Assembly: GCA_964521665.1 (NCBI GenBank)
Contig: CAZFSG010000027.1
Location: 1 to 16,548, forward strand
Length of the DNA: 16,548 bases
Source of the DNA: JANXDG01 sp964521665
Lineage (GTDB): Bacteria; Elusimicrobiota; Endomicrobiia; DTEH01
Direction: 5' to 3'
A program made the translations under genes and the position numbers. The number at the start of each line of letters is the position of its first letter. Within the stretch, counting starts at the first letter, position 1. Below the pieces are notes generated by a model. That model was given only the letters and a program-made list of their open reading frames with translations. It was not told the origin of the DNA and did not search any database. Positions 7,324 through 15,617 of this stretch are shown one piece after another.

Positions 7324-8447
7324 TGAAAGAATACAAAATTTTTTTTGTTTGTGGGGACAGGTCAGCTGATAACTATTTATCTATATTGTTAAAAAATATA
7401 AAACAATTATCGCCACAAATAAAAACTATTGTTATTGGTGGTGAGAAATCAAAAAGTTTTGCTGATAGGTTTGTTGTAGATTTGGTCAGTTATGACGCAC
7501 ACGGGTTTTTCTCGCCTTTTACAAAATTTATAAAATTTTTTAATCTCGCCAAAAAAATTAATAATGTAATAAAAAAAGAACAACCTTCTTTAGTTGTCCT
7601 GATGGATTATTACGGATTTAATATTCGTGTGGCAAAAATAGCAAAAAAATATTCTATAAAAACAATCTATTATATTACGCCACAGGTATGGGCATCAAGA
7701 AAATATAGAATCAAAAAAATTAAAAAATATATTGATTTTGTAATAAATATATATCCATTTGAGACACAACTGTTTTCTTATTATAAGATCAAAACTTTTT
7801 ATTTTGGCCATCCGATTGTCGATATTATTGAAAATGTACAAATTTATCAAAAAACAAATATAATAGGAATTTTCCCAGGCAGTAGAAAACAAGTTATTAA
7901 ATGGAACTTGCCAGTAATGTTGAAAATTGTACAAAATTTTATAAAAAACTATTCAGATAAATATAAGTTTGTAATTTTTGGTTTTGAAAAATATAAAAAA
8001 GTTTATGATAAGATAATTAAAACTAATCTGGAAATAAAATACCAAAAATATATTCAAATAAATACACAAAATGATAATTTGAGAAAAGAAATATGTTTTG
8101 CAATATCTGTAAGTGGAACTGTGATTTTAGAAAATATATTTTATAACATTCCTACAGTAGTAGTATATAATTTGCCAACTTTGATGTATTTATTGTTAAA
8201 AAAAATAGTTTATGTGAAATATATTTCGTTGGCAAATATACTTCTTGGTGAGGAAGTTATTCCCGAATTTGTAAAAACTAAAATTGATTTTAACAAAATT
8301 TGTTCTTATATAATTGATATGCTAAATGACAAAACCAAATTAGAAAGTTTGTTTGCAAAATATAAAAAAATAAAGGAAATTTTGTGTCAAAATAAAAATG
8401 TTTCATTATTTATTGCAAAAAAAATTATAGAGTTTGTTTATGAATAA
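7323..8447 (+). CDS. lpxB: Lipid-A-disaccharide synthase LpxB
   Basis: GT19 glycosyltransferase condensing lipid X with UDP-2,3-diacylglucosamine to the tetra-acylated disaccharide 1-phosphate at the inner membrane. The 374-residue protein follows E. coli LpxB along its length. VLMDYYGFN replaces the IDxPDFN element. YYITPQVWASRKYRIKKI matches the PxVWAWR helix, and INIYPFE and YFGHPIVD are recognisable. PGSR lies at 185-188, and SGTVILE at 264-270 is followed by YISLANILLGEEVIPEF. The N-terminal GEASGD loop of the family is changed to GDRSAD (11-16), an uncommon variant. Its start shares one base with the preceding stop (TGATG). The protein is very rich in Lys and Ile, in line with the base composition. 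Confidence 0.93.
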   Translation: MKEYKIFFVCGDRSADNYLSILLKNIKQLSPQIKTIVIGGEKSKSFADRFVVDLVSYDAHGFFSPFTKFIKFFNLAKKINNVIKKEQPSLVVLMDYYGFNIRVAKIAKKYSIKTIYYITPQVWASRKYRIKKIKKYIDFVINIYPFETQLFSYYKIKTFYFGHPIVDIIENVQIYQKTNIIGIFPGSRKQVIKWNLPVMLKIVQNFIKNYSDKYKFVIFGFEKYKKVYDKIIKTNLEIKYQKYIQINTQNDNLRKEICFAISVSGTVILENIFYNIPTVVVYNLPTLMYLLLKKIVYVKYISLANILLGEEVIPEFVKTKIDFNKICSYIIDMLNDKTKLESLFAKYKKIKEILCQNKNVSLFIAKKIIEFVYE

Positions 8448-10164
8448 ATTTAAATTTTTATTTTCATACTTGAAATTTTATAAAACAAAATTTTTGATTT
8501 CTTGTTTTTGTATGTTATTAATTGGTGGGTTAACTTCAACAAGTAGGTGGTTGGTAAAACCTGTCGTAGACAAAATATTTTATTATAAAGATATAAATAT
8601 GCTTGTAGGTTTAGTTGTTTTAATACCTGTTTTATACCTCATTATTGGAGTTCTTACATATGTCAAAAATTATATCAATGTATATATAGCAAACGATATT
8701 GTAAAAAAACTAAGAGAAGAAGTGTTTAAACATCTTCAACATATATCTATTGACTATTTTGTTTTGAAATCAACTACTGGCCATACTTTAGCAAAACTTA
8801 CTAACGATACAAATAATATATTTCAAATGTTATCTAAAACACCTTCTGTAATTATTACTGATACAATAACAATGTTAGGACTTATAGTTGTATTATTTTA
8901 TTTATCTATAAAATTTGCAGTGTTAAGTTTAGTTGTATTACCAATAGCATTGTTCCCTGTATATATTTTTACAAAAAAATTACGATATTATTCAAAAAAA
9001 ACACAAACTGAAATTGCTAATCTTTATAACAACTTGCAAGAAAGTATATCAGCAGTATTTGTTACGCAATTGTTTAACCAACAAGAAAACGAAATAAAAA
9101 AGTTTCAAAATTTTAATAACAAAGTATTTATTGCAATCAAAAAATTTACAAGAGTTGAATTTTTATCTTCACCTGTAATGGAATTTATTGGTGCAATAGG
9201 TGTAGCTGTTATTATTCTAATTGGTGGCAGAGATGTTATTTTAGGTAAGTGGACACCGGGCGCATTTTTCGCATTTTTAGCTACTGTTTTATCGTTTTAC
9301 CAACCTATAAAACGAATTGCTGAAATAAATCCTTTATTACAACAAGGTTTAGTATCACTTGAACGATTAATAGGGATTTTAAATCAAAAAAGTTCTGTAA
9401 TAGAAATTTCTAATCCTTTAGAAGCAAAGTTTAAACATAAAATTGTGTTTCAGAATGTAAGTTTTTCATATAAAAAAAATTTGCAAATACTAAAAAATAT
9501 AAGTTTTGAAGTAAATAAAGGACAAAAAGTTGCTATTGTAGGACCATCAGGTGCAGGTAAGTCTACGATACTAAATCTTTTATTAAGATTTTATGATGTT
9601 GACGAAGGTGAAATTTTAATTGATGGGATTAACATTAAAAATTTTTCTTTGAAAAGTTTAAGGAAACTTTTTGGTGTTGTAGTCCAAGAAACTTTCCTTT
9701 TCAACGACACTATATGGAACAATTTAACCTATGGTAATAGAAACGCTACTATGGAAGAAGTTATTGAAGCAACACAACTCGCTGATATTTATGAATTTAT
9801 ATCAAATCTACCACAGAAGTTTGACACTGTGGTTGGTGAACGAGGATATTCACTAAGTGGTGGTGAACGACAACGTATTGCAATAGCACGAGCGTTAATA
9901 ACAAATCCTGAAGTATTTATTTTTGACGAACCTACTTCTGCACTTGATGCTGAATCAGAATCTGTAGTTCTTAAAACAATGAAAAAATTGTATCAAAATA
10001 AAACTATAATACTTATAACCCATAGATTAAATTTAGTAGTAGATTTTGATTATATATATGTTTTATCTGATGGAAAAATTGTAGAACAAGGAAATCATTA
10101 TAAATTATTATCACAAAATGGTTTGTATTCATCATTATTTAAGTTACAACAAGTCAATAAATGA
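8440..10164 (+). CDS. msbA: MsbA-type lipid A / lipid export ABC transporter (half-transporter)
   Basis: Inner-membrane flippase that probably moves core-lipid A to the periplasmic leaflet, working as a homodimer. About six membrane segments occupy residues 12-320. The ATPase domain follows: Walker A GPSGAGKST at 368-376, Q-loop Gln416, signature LSGGERQR from 472, Walker B ending in Asp496-Glu497, and H-loop His528. All are intact. I chose the ATG at 8440 (574 residues, MNKFKFLF). The frame is open to a TTG at 8434, but that adds only two residues and uses a rarer codon. The start overlaps the lpxB stop by eight bases. The ABC family is certain. MsbA rather than another exporter is inferred from the operon position directly after lpxB, as in many diderms. 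Confidence 0.9.
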   Translation: MNKFKFLFSYLKFYKTKFLISCFCMLLIGGLTSTSRWLVKPVVDKIFYYKDINMLVGLVVLIPVLYLIIGVLTYVKNYINVYIANDIVKKLREEVFKHLQHISIDYFVLKSTTGHTLAKLTNDTNNIFQMLSKTPSVIITDTITMLGLIVVLFYLSIKFAVLSLVVLPIALFPVYIFTKKLRYYSKKTQTEIANLYNNLQESISAVFVTQLFNQQENEIKKFQNFNNKVFIAIKKFTRVEFLSSPVMEFIGAIGVAVIILIGGRDVILGKWTPGAFFAFLATVLSFYQPIKRIAEINPLLQQGLVSLERLIGILNQKSSVIEISNPLEAKFKHKIVFQNVSFSYKKNLQILKNISFEVNKGQKVAIVGPSGAGKSTILNLLLRFYDVDEGEILIDGINIKNFSLKSLRKLFGVVVQETFLFNDTIWNNLTYGNRNATMEEVIEATQLADIYEFISNLPQKFDTVVGERGYSLSGGERQRIAIARALITNPEVFIFDEPTSALDAESESVVLKTMKKLYQNKTIILITHRLNLVVDFDYIYVLSDGKIVEQGNHYKLLSQNGLYSSLFKLQQVNK

Positions 10165-10901
10165 AATACGCTGTTATCTCAGATATACATTCAAATTATG
10201 AAGCATTATTTTCTGTTTTTGAAGATATTAAAATAGAAAAAGTTGACAAAATATATTGTTGTGGCGATATTGTGGGATACGGACCTCAACCAAACGAATG
10301 TATTGAATTGATAAAAAGTTTTAATGTTGTATCAATAATAGGCAACCATGATGTAGCTGTGTTAGGAAAAGCTGATTTATCTTGGTTTAACGAAAATGCA
10401 AGAAATGCTGTAATAATAAACCAACAAATATCAACTCAACAAAATTTGTTATTTTTAGAAAAATTGCCACAAAAAATAGAAGAAACCAATTTGTTATTTG
10501 TCCATGGTTCCCCACGAGATAATATCTATGAATATCTGTTTACAATACAACTGTTAAGAATAAACATAAAACTTTTTAAACAACAGATTTGTTTTTGTGG
10601 TCATACACATGTGCCCGTAGTTTATTCATATAATTTTTCAACTGGAGAAGAGGATATAATAATACCAACTGAAGACAATTCTGTTGTCAGAATAAAAGAT
10701 GAAACAAAATATATTATAAATGTAGGTTCTGTTGGACAACCACGAGATGGGAACCCAAAAGCATGTTATGTTATTTTTGATACTGATAAAAAAACTATTG
10801 AATACAAACGTATAGAATACAACATTTCTTCAGTACAAAAAAAGATGAGAATATTAAATATTCCAGAATTTTTGATTACAAGGCTTGAATTTGGAGAATA
10901 A
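10161..10901 (+). CDS. Calcineurin-like metallophosphoesterase (YfcE/MJ0936-like)
   Basis: Two-metal phosphoesterase of 246 residues with the complete motif set: SDIH (Asp8, His10), CGDIVGYG (Asp36), GNHD (61-64), VHGSPRD (His115) and CGHTH (His148, His150). Members of this branch hydrolyse assorted phosphodiesters or phosphomonoesters in the cytoplasm. The true substrate cannot be told from sequence. It overlaps the msbA stop by ATGA and ends the lpx operon, so a lipid A or nucleotide intermediate is conceivable. It is not an obvious LpxH: it has SDIH rather than SDLHL, is close to YfcE-type proteins, and an LpxI is already present. A non-coding leader follows, suggesting this is the last gene of the unit. 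Confidence 0.88.
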   Translation: MKYAVISDIHSNYEALFSVFEDIKIEKVDKIYCCGDIVGYGPQPNECIELIKSFNVVSIIGNHDVAVLGKADLSWFNENARNAVIINQQISTQQNLLFLEKLPQKIEETNLLFVHGSPRDNIYEYLFTIQLLRINIKLFKQQICFCGHTHVPVVYSYNFSTGEEDIIIPTEDNSVVRIKDETKYIINVGSVGQPRDGNPKACYVIFDTDKKTIEYKRIEYNISSVQKKMRILNIPEFLITRLEFGE

Positions 10902-11044
10902 ATTTTTTATTGTTTTGATTATAATCATTTAAAATATACAGCAATGGAATATATTTAACAAAGCATGTAATTGCTTAGCATACTTCCCATAAGTGTTACT
11001 AGAAAATAGTTGCTGGAAAATTCTAGAAGAGAAGGAGGATAAAA
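10902..11044 (+). promoter_or_regulatory. Leader of the yajC-sec operon with candidate promoters
   Basis: This is a 143-base gap with two weak candidates. A perfect TATAAT lies at 10920-10925 but has no good -35 box. TTAACA (10955-10960) is followed 18 bases later by CATACT (10979-10984). Small inverted repeats are AAGCA/TGCTT around 10961-10975 and CTAGAA/TTCTAG at 10999-11026. In sequence this A+T-rich such boxes arise by chance, so the call rests mainly on the gap and the strong ribosome site that ends it. Confidence 0.3.
11032..11038 (+). promoter_or_regulatory. Strong Shine-Dalgarno for yajC
   Basis: AAGGAGG lies six bases before the ATG at 11045 and decides the yajC frame over an overlapping open frame that begins at 10993. 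Confidence 0.85.
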
Positions 11045-11386
11045 ATGTTTGCTATTTTATTATTTGCACAGGAATGTGCAAGAAACGGGTCAACTTCGCA
11101 ATCTACAGGGTTAATATCCTGGATACCTATAATAGTCATATTTTTTATTTTTTATTTTTTATTAATTCTGCCTGAACAAAAAAAGTTAAAACAACATAAA
11201 CAAATGTTGAGCCAACTTAAAAAGGGAGATAATGTGTTATTATCATCAGGAATATATGGTACTATTACGAATATAAAAGGTGATGTGTTAGAACTAAAAA
11301 TAGCAGAAAATGTTAAAATAAATGTATTAAAATCTGCTGTAGCACAAGTTGTTCCTGAAGAAAAATATAAATCTATACAACAATGA
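11045..11386 (+). CDS. yajC: Preprotein translocase subunit YajC
   Basis: Small inner-membrane partner of SecDF in the Sec holotranslocon. The 113-residue protein has a short N-terminal segment ending near FAQ, as many YajC proteins do. One membrane helix follows (about 24-42), then the family's PEQKKLKQHKQML element (43-55) and LKKGDNVLLSSGIYGTI (59-74). These are strong YajC marks. A good ribosome site precedes it. The stop overlaps the next start by ATGA. Its place upstream of secD and secF is the usual one, except that one gene is inserted between. Confidence 0.95.
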   Translation: MFAILLFAQECARNGSTSQSTGLISWIPIIVIFFIFYFLLILPEQKKLKQHKQMLSQLKKGDNVLLSSGIYGTITNIKGDVLELKIAENVKINVLKSAVAQVVPEEKYKSIQQ

Positions 11387-12051
11387 CAAAAATAGTTACT
11401 CTTGAAGAAGTAAAAAACAATCCTGTTGTAAAAAATTTTATTGAAGCAGCAAACGAATATCTAGGTTTAATTGGATATACTGAACATGGTTTTAGACATG
11501 TATCATATGTTAGCAATCTTGCAGGTAATATTTTACGATATTTAAATTATCCAGAACGATTATGTGAACTTGCTTCTATTGCTGGATATTTACATGATAT
11601 TGGAAATATAATCAATCGTAATGATCATGGGCAATCATCAGCAATTTTAGCAATGACAATATTAGACAATATGGGAATGCATGCTGAAGAAATCGCACTA
11701 ATAATTTCTGCTATAGGTAACCACGAAGAAGAGATTGGTGAGCCAATAAGTCCTGTTTCAGCAGCGTTGATTTTAGCAGATAAGTCTGATGTTAACAAAG
11801 CAAGAGTAAGAAATCCTAAAATGATTTCTTTAGATATTCATGACAGAGTTAACTATGCGGTAGAACGTAACTTTGTTGAAGTTTTACCTGATAAAAAAAT
11901 AATAAAGTTAAATCTTGATATTAATACTAATGTATCTACCATTATTGAATATTTTGAAATTTTTTTACCGAGGATGGTGATGTGTCGTCGTGCTGCAAAC
12001 TATTTAAGTTGTAAATTTGAACTTGTGATAAATAACCAAAAAGTTATATAA
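11383..12051 (+). CDS. HD-domain metal-dependent phosphohydrolase
   Basis: Predicted cytoplasmic hydrolase of 222 residues with the HD superfamily ligands in order: His39 in EHGFRHV, His71-Asp72 in YLHDIGN, His82 and His114 in the following helices, and Asp133 in ILADKSDV. These should bind one or two metals. HD proteins act on nucleotides, cyclic nucleotides or other phosphate esters, and the substrate here is unknown. No signal peptide or membrane helix is seen. It is translationally coupled to yajC and lies 12 bases before secD. HD proteins of this kind do turn up next to Sec genes in other bacteria as far as I recall, but no role in secretion is established to my knowledge. Confidence 0.85.
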   Translation: MTKIVTLEEVKNNPVVKNFIEAANEYLGLIGYTEHGFRHVSYVSNLAGNILRYLNYPERLCELASIAGYLHDIGNIINRNDHGQSSAILAMTILDNMGMHAEEIALIISAIGNHEEEIGEPISPVSAALILADKSDVNKARVRNPKMISLDIHDRVNYAVERNFVEVLPDKKIIKLNLDINTNVSTIIEYFEIFLPRMVMCRRAANYLSCKFELVINNQKVI

Positions 12052-12063
12052 AAGGAGAGAGAA

Positions 12064-13488
12064 ATGAAAAATCTACAAACACGTGTAATCGTATTAATAA
12101 GTATCATAGTTTTAGGTGTTTATTTTCTTATTCCAACAATACAATGGTATTTTTTTACTTCAGCAGAAGAACGTCAACGAAAAGAATTATCTCGCGATCC
12201 AATATTGAAAAAAATTTTAAAACTTGGTTTAGATCTTAAAGGTGGTGTATATTTTGTTTTAGAGATAGACAAAGATAAAGTACCACAAAATGTTGATTTA
12301 ACTGATGCGTTAGATCGTGCTGTAGAAGTTATAAGAAACCGTGTTGACCAGTATGGCGTCGCGGAAGCTATGATAACGAAACAAGGTGATAAGTGGATTT
12401 CTGTACAACTACCTGGGGTCAAAGATCCACAACTTGCAAAAGAACTTATTGGGAAAACTGCGTTGTTGGAGTTCAGATTAGTAAATTTTGATGAAGAATA
12501 CAGACGTATTGTTGATAAAACTCGTGAATTAGGACTTAAACCAAAAGAAGCATTAACTGATGAACGTATACTTTCGATGGTACCTACTGGATATGTTCTT
12601 TTACCTGGTAGAGAAGAAGGGTTTTATCTTGTAAAATCTACGCCTGAACTTACAGGAGCATATCTAACAAATGCACGAGTTGAGTTAGGTAGAACAGAAA
12701 CAGGCCTGCCATATGTATCGTTAGAGTTTAATCCCGAAGGAACAAAAATTTTTGCAAAAGTTACTGAACTTAACATAGATAAACATTTAGCAATTGTGTT
12801 AGATAATGTTGTTCAATCAGCACCTGTTATAAGATCAAGGATTCCTGATGGAAGAGCAATTATTGAAGGAAGTTTTACTATTGATGAAGCAAAATTTTTA
12901 GCTACAGTATTAAGAGCAGGTGCGTTACCTGCACCTGTAAAAATTATAGAGGAACGTACAGTAGGTCCTACTTTAGGACAAGATTCTATAAAGAGTGGTA
13001 TTCGTGCGTTAATAATTGGCAGTGTAATAGTATTGTTATTTATGGTTTATTATTACAAACTTTCAGGGGTAATTGCAGATATTGCTATGTTAACAAATAT
13101 ATTTCTTATTATCTCATTTCTTGCTGCGTTTAGGGCAACAATGAGTTTTCCTGGTCTTGCAGGACTTGTTCTTATGATAGGTATGGGAGTAGATGCTAAC
13201 ATTTTAATTTTAGAAAGAATAAAAGAAGAACTAAGAAATGGAAAAACATTAAGAGTTGCAATAGATTTTGGTTACCAACGCGCATTAACGACTATTATAG
13301 ATTCTAACTTAACAACTTTATTAACAACGATATTCTTATTTGGTTTTGGTACAGGTCCTATAAAAGGATTTGGATTAACTATGTTTATAGGTCTTATTGC
13401 AAACATATTTACAGCAGTATTTATGACAAAGATATTCTATGATTTTATATTATCTAAAACAACTTTAGAACAAAAAATTTTATTATAA
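12064..13488 (+). CDS. secD: Protein translocase subunit SecD
   Basis: Proton-driven membrane factor that helps pull exported proteins into the periplasm. The 474-residue protein has a first membrane helix (about 7-30), the GLDLKGG motif (55-61) and a periplasmic P1 region containing LPGVKDP and LEFNPEGTKIF. The ERTVGPTLG element lies at 297-305, ahead of five further membrane helices. GMGVDANILILERI (373-386) carries Asp377, which matches the functional Asp519 of E. coli. It is shorter than E. coli SecD (615) because the periplasmic insert is smaller, which is common outside proteobacteria. A good Shine-Dalgarno (AAGGAGA) begins at 12052. secF follows after 30 bases as a separate gene, not fused. 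Confidence 0.96.
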   Translation: MKNLQTRVIVLISIIVLGVYFLIPTIQWYFFTSAEERQRKELSRDPILKKILKLGLDLKGGVYFVLEIDKDKVPQNVDLTDALDRAVEVIRNRVDQYGVAEAMITKQGDKWISVQLPGVKDPQLAKELIGKTALLEFRLVNFDEEYRRIVDKTRELGLKPKEALTDERILSMVPTGYVLLPGREEGFYLVKSTPELTGAYLTNARVELGRTETGLPYVSLEFNPEGTKIFAKVTELNIDKHLAIVLDNVVQSAPVIRSRIPDGRAIIEGSFTIDEAKFLATVLRAGALPAPVKIIEERTVGPTLGQDSIKSGIRALIIGSVIVLLFMVYYYKLSGVIADIAMLTNIFLIISFLAAFRATMSFPGLAGLVLMIGMGVDANILILERIKEELRNGKTLRVAIDFGYQRALTTIIDSNLTTLLTTIFLFGFGTGPIKGFGLTMFIGLIANIFTAVFMTKIFYDFILSKTTLEQKILL

Positions 13489-13518
13489 AAAAATTCTTAT
13501 TAAATTTAGGAGAAAAAA

Positions 13519-14403
13519 ATGAAAGAAATAGAATTTGTAAAACCGAGACGAAATTTTATGGTTTTATCTGCAATATGTATTGTAATAACCATAATAGTAT
13601 TAATTGTTAATAAAGGGTTAAATCTTGGTTTAGATTTTACTGGTGGAACATTAATTCAAATAAAATGTTTTGATAAGAACATAGATATTGTAAGTTTACG
13701 AAATATTCTTACAGAAATTGGTTTCACAAAAGGTGTTGAACTACAAAGTATTGTTTCAACTGAAGAACGAACAAAAGAGTTTTTAATAAAAATAAAATCT
13801 ACTGAAGAAGAACAGGCAAAAAAAATTTTTGATTACTTATTAGAAAAAAAAGTTAATTACGAAGTTATAAGAACAGAATATGTTGGTCCTACAATTGGGA
13901 AACATCTTACAAAAAAAGCGTTGTACGCAATTATATTTTCATTATTAGGTATAATTATTTATGTAGGAATAAGGTTTGGTTCTTCAGTTTGGGGTGTAGC
14001 AGGTGTTATTGCATTAGCACACGATGTATTTCTAACAATTGGATTTTTGACTTTGTTAGGGAAAGAAATCACGATTACTGTTATTGCAGCATTGTTAACT
14101 TTAGCTGGGTATTCTATAAATGACACAATTGTTGTTTTTGACAGAATCAGAGAAAATATAAAACTTATGCGGAAAGAATCGTTGGACAGAATTATGAATA
14201 TAAGTATCAACCAAACTTTAACAAGGACAATCCTTACTTCTGGAACAACATTAGCAACAGTGTTATCATTATACCTTTTAGGAAACCGTATAATAAAAGA
14301 TTTTGCATTATCTTTAATATTCGGTATTGTAGTTGGAACATATTCATCAATATTTATAGCTTCAGCATTGGTTTTAGAATATAACTTGATAAAAAAGAAG
14401 TGA
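13519..14403 (+). CDS. secF: Protein translocase subunit SecF
   Basis: Partner of SecD in the same membrane complex. The 294-residue protein has one N-terminal membrane helix (about 13-31), GLDFTGG (37-43) and a short periplasmic domain. YVGPTIG follows near 121-127, then five more membrane helices including YSINDTIVVFDRIREN (198-213), the SecF counterpart of the SecD helix 4 motif. Length is close to the family norm. AGGAGA at 13508-13513 is well placed for the ATG. The final TGA overlaps the GTG start of the next gene by four bases. Confidence 0.96.
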   Translation: MKEIEFVKPRRNFMVLSAICIVITIIVLIVNKGLNLGLDFTGGTLIQIKCFDKNIDIVSLRNILTEIGFTKGVELQSIVSTEERTKEFLIKIKSTEEEQAKKIFDYLLEKKVNYEVIRTEYVGPTIGKHLTKKALYAIIFSLLGIIIYVGIRFGSSVWGVAGVIALAHDVFLTIGFLTLLGKEITITVIAALLTLAGYSINDTIVVFDRIRENIKLMRKESLDRIMNISINQTLTRTILTSGTTLATVLSLYLLGNRIIKDFALSLIFGIVVGTYSSIFIASALVLEYNLIKKK

Positions 14404-14954
14404 AAATAAAAAAATTTAAACTTGAATTAAAATTAAGAAATGTTTATGACAACTTAAAAGAAAAAGGTGTTAAAATAACACCTGAAATTGAAACTTTGGT
14501 TTCCGTAATAGAAAAAGAACTTGAAGAAGTTATTGAACCATCAGTTGTTGTTGAAACTTATAGTATAAAAGACAACAAAATTAGCGAGATTATTAGAGAT
14601 TTACAAATACCAAAAAATGTTGTTGCTATAACATTTTGTATTGCAACTGTTGGAGATAAAGTTGAGAAACTTGTTTTATCTACTACTGAAGAAATTAAAA
14701 AAATTGTAATTGATACGATGCTGCATGAATACTTAAATTCTGCAGTAGAGTTTGTAATAAAACTCTTAAAGGAAAAAAGTGAGGAAAATATTGAACCGAG
14801 CAGCATTTTTATTGTTCAACAAAATTTATACAAAGATATTATTGAACTTCTTTCAGCAGAAAAAATCGGTGTCTCATTTAACATACAAAATAACCAACTC
14901 TTACCTGTGTATACAATTATTATCTATTCTTTGTGGTTTAAAACAAAGAAATAA
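14400..14954 (+). CDS. Unrecognised protein, possibly a divergent MetH activation-domain-like protein
   Basis: The 184-residue cytoplasmic protein starts with GTG overlapping the secF stop (GTGA), so it is probably translated by coupling. I do not recognise a named gene. Several segments recall the stand-alone activation-domain proteins related to cobalamin-dependent methionine synthase: ITFCIATVGDKVEKL (about 78-92), the helix DTMLHEYLNSAVEFV, and near the C terminus LLSAEKIGVSF followed by QLLPVYT. In that family the last part reads roughly as leucine-rich helix, IGV, then a methionine- or leucine-Pro-Lys-Ser-like turn. The SAM-binding Arg-x-x-x-Gly-Tyr motif is missing; EPSSIFIVQQ stands in its place. 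If related, it may have lost SAM binding. No cobalamin enzyme is in the window. The resemblance is by eye only. Confidence 0.5.
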   Translation: MKIKKFKLELKLRNVYDNLKEKGVKITPEIETLVSVIEKELEEVIEPSVVVETYSIKDNKISEIIRDLQIPKNVVAITFCIATVGDKVEKLVLSTTEEIKKIVIDTMLHEYLNSAVEFVIKLLKEKSEENIEPSSIFIVQQNLYKDIIELLSAEKIGVSFNIQNNQLLPVYTIIIYSLWFKTKK

Positions 14955-15617
14955 ATGAATGTTATCAAAAACTTTTTTACAAAAATTAGAAATATAAAAA
15001 TAATAAATTTTTTTGAACTTAATTTTTTAAGTTTTGTAGCATGGTTAATAATACAACTTATCTGTAGAACATTAAAAATTAAAAAAATAAATTTTGATAA
15101 TGTTAAAAAACTTAACAAAAATGTTATCTACGCTTTTTTTCATGGAGAACAATTTGTGTTAGTGTTTACACATAAATGGCAAAATGTTGCTATAATGACA
15201 AGTTATTCTCCCGATGGTGAATTACAAACAAGAATATTAAAAAAGTTTGGGTATGACATAGTTCGAGGTTCTACTTCTAAAAAAGGTGCTACATCTGGCA
15301 CACTTCAGTTGGTTGAAAAACTTAATAAAGGACAAAGTGTTGCTGTTGCAGTAGATGGTCCACATGGCCCCGGATTCAAAATTAAACCAGGAATTGTATT
15401 CTTATCACAAAAAACTTCTCTTCCTATAATTCCTGTCCGTGTGATCGTTAAAAATGCAATAAGGTTTAACAACTGGGATAAATATATTTTACCGTTACCG
15501 TTTACTACTGCATATATTATATATGGTAAACCATTCTATATAAAAGAGCAAGAGAATATAAAAAATAAAATTATAGAGTTAGAAAAAATAATGTATCAAA
15601 TTCCGAATACAATTTAA
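14955..15617 (+). CDS. DUF374-family acyltransferase (possible late lipid A acyltransferase)
   Basis: The 220-residue protein has an N-terminal hydrophobic segment (about 18-38) and the ordered marks of the DUF374 lysophospholipid-acyltransferase-like family: FFHGEQ (His63), SYSPDGE (83-89), IVRGSTSKKG (102-111), VDGPHGPG (133-140), KPGIVFLSQKT and LPIIPV. NNWDKYILPLPF and IYGKPF follow. His63 is the likely catalytic His of the HxxxxD/E-type active site. From memory, the Kdo-dependent lipid A late acyltransferase LpxJ of epsilonproteobacteria belongs to this family, so a role in lipid A acylation is plausible near an lpx operon; glycerolipid acylation remains an alternative. It starts directly at the preceding stop with no gap, and no ribosome site is visible. 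Confidence 0.82.
   Translation: MNVIKNFFTKIRNIKIINFFELNFLSFVAWLIIQLICRTLKIKKINFDNVKKLNKNVIYAFFHGEQFVLVFTHKWQNVAIMTSYSPDGELQTRILKKFGYDIVRGSTSKKGATSGTLQLVEKLNKGQSVAVAVDGPHGPGFKIKPGIVFLSQKTSLPIIPVRVIVKNAIRFNNWDKYILPLPFTTAYIIYGKPFYIKEQENIKNKIIELEKIMYQIPNTI

Noticed and set aside
8434..8442. TTG at 8434 as the msbA start
   Set aside because: ATG at 8440 is six bases downstream in the same frame and gives a more usual start; the TTG would add only two residues.
10161..10901. Calling the phosphoesterase LpxH
   Set aside because: Motifs fit the YfcE-like branch (SDIH, CGDIVGYG, GNHD, CGHTH) better than LpxH, and LpxI already supplies that reaction.
10917..10926. GATTATAATC palindrome as a terminator after the phosphoesterase
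   Set aside because: The perfect ten-base palindrome has no loop and no G+C stem, so it would not form a stable terminator; it contains the TATAAT noted as a weak promoter candidate.
10993..11175. Open frame overlapping the start of yajC
   Set aside because: It is in a different frame from the well-supported yajC, and the strong Shine-Dalgarno is spaced for yajC at 11045.
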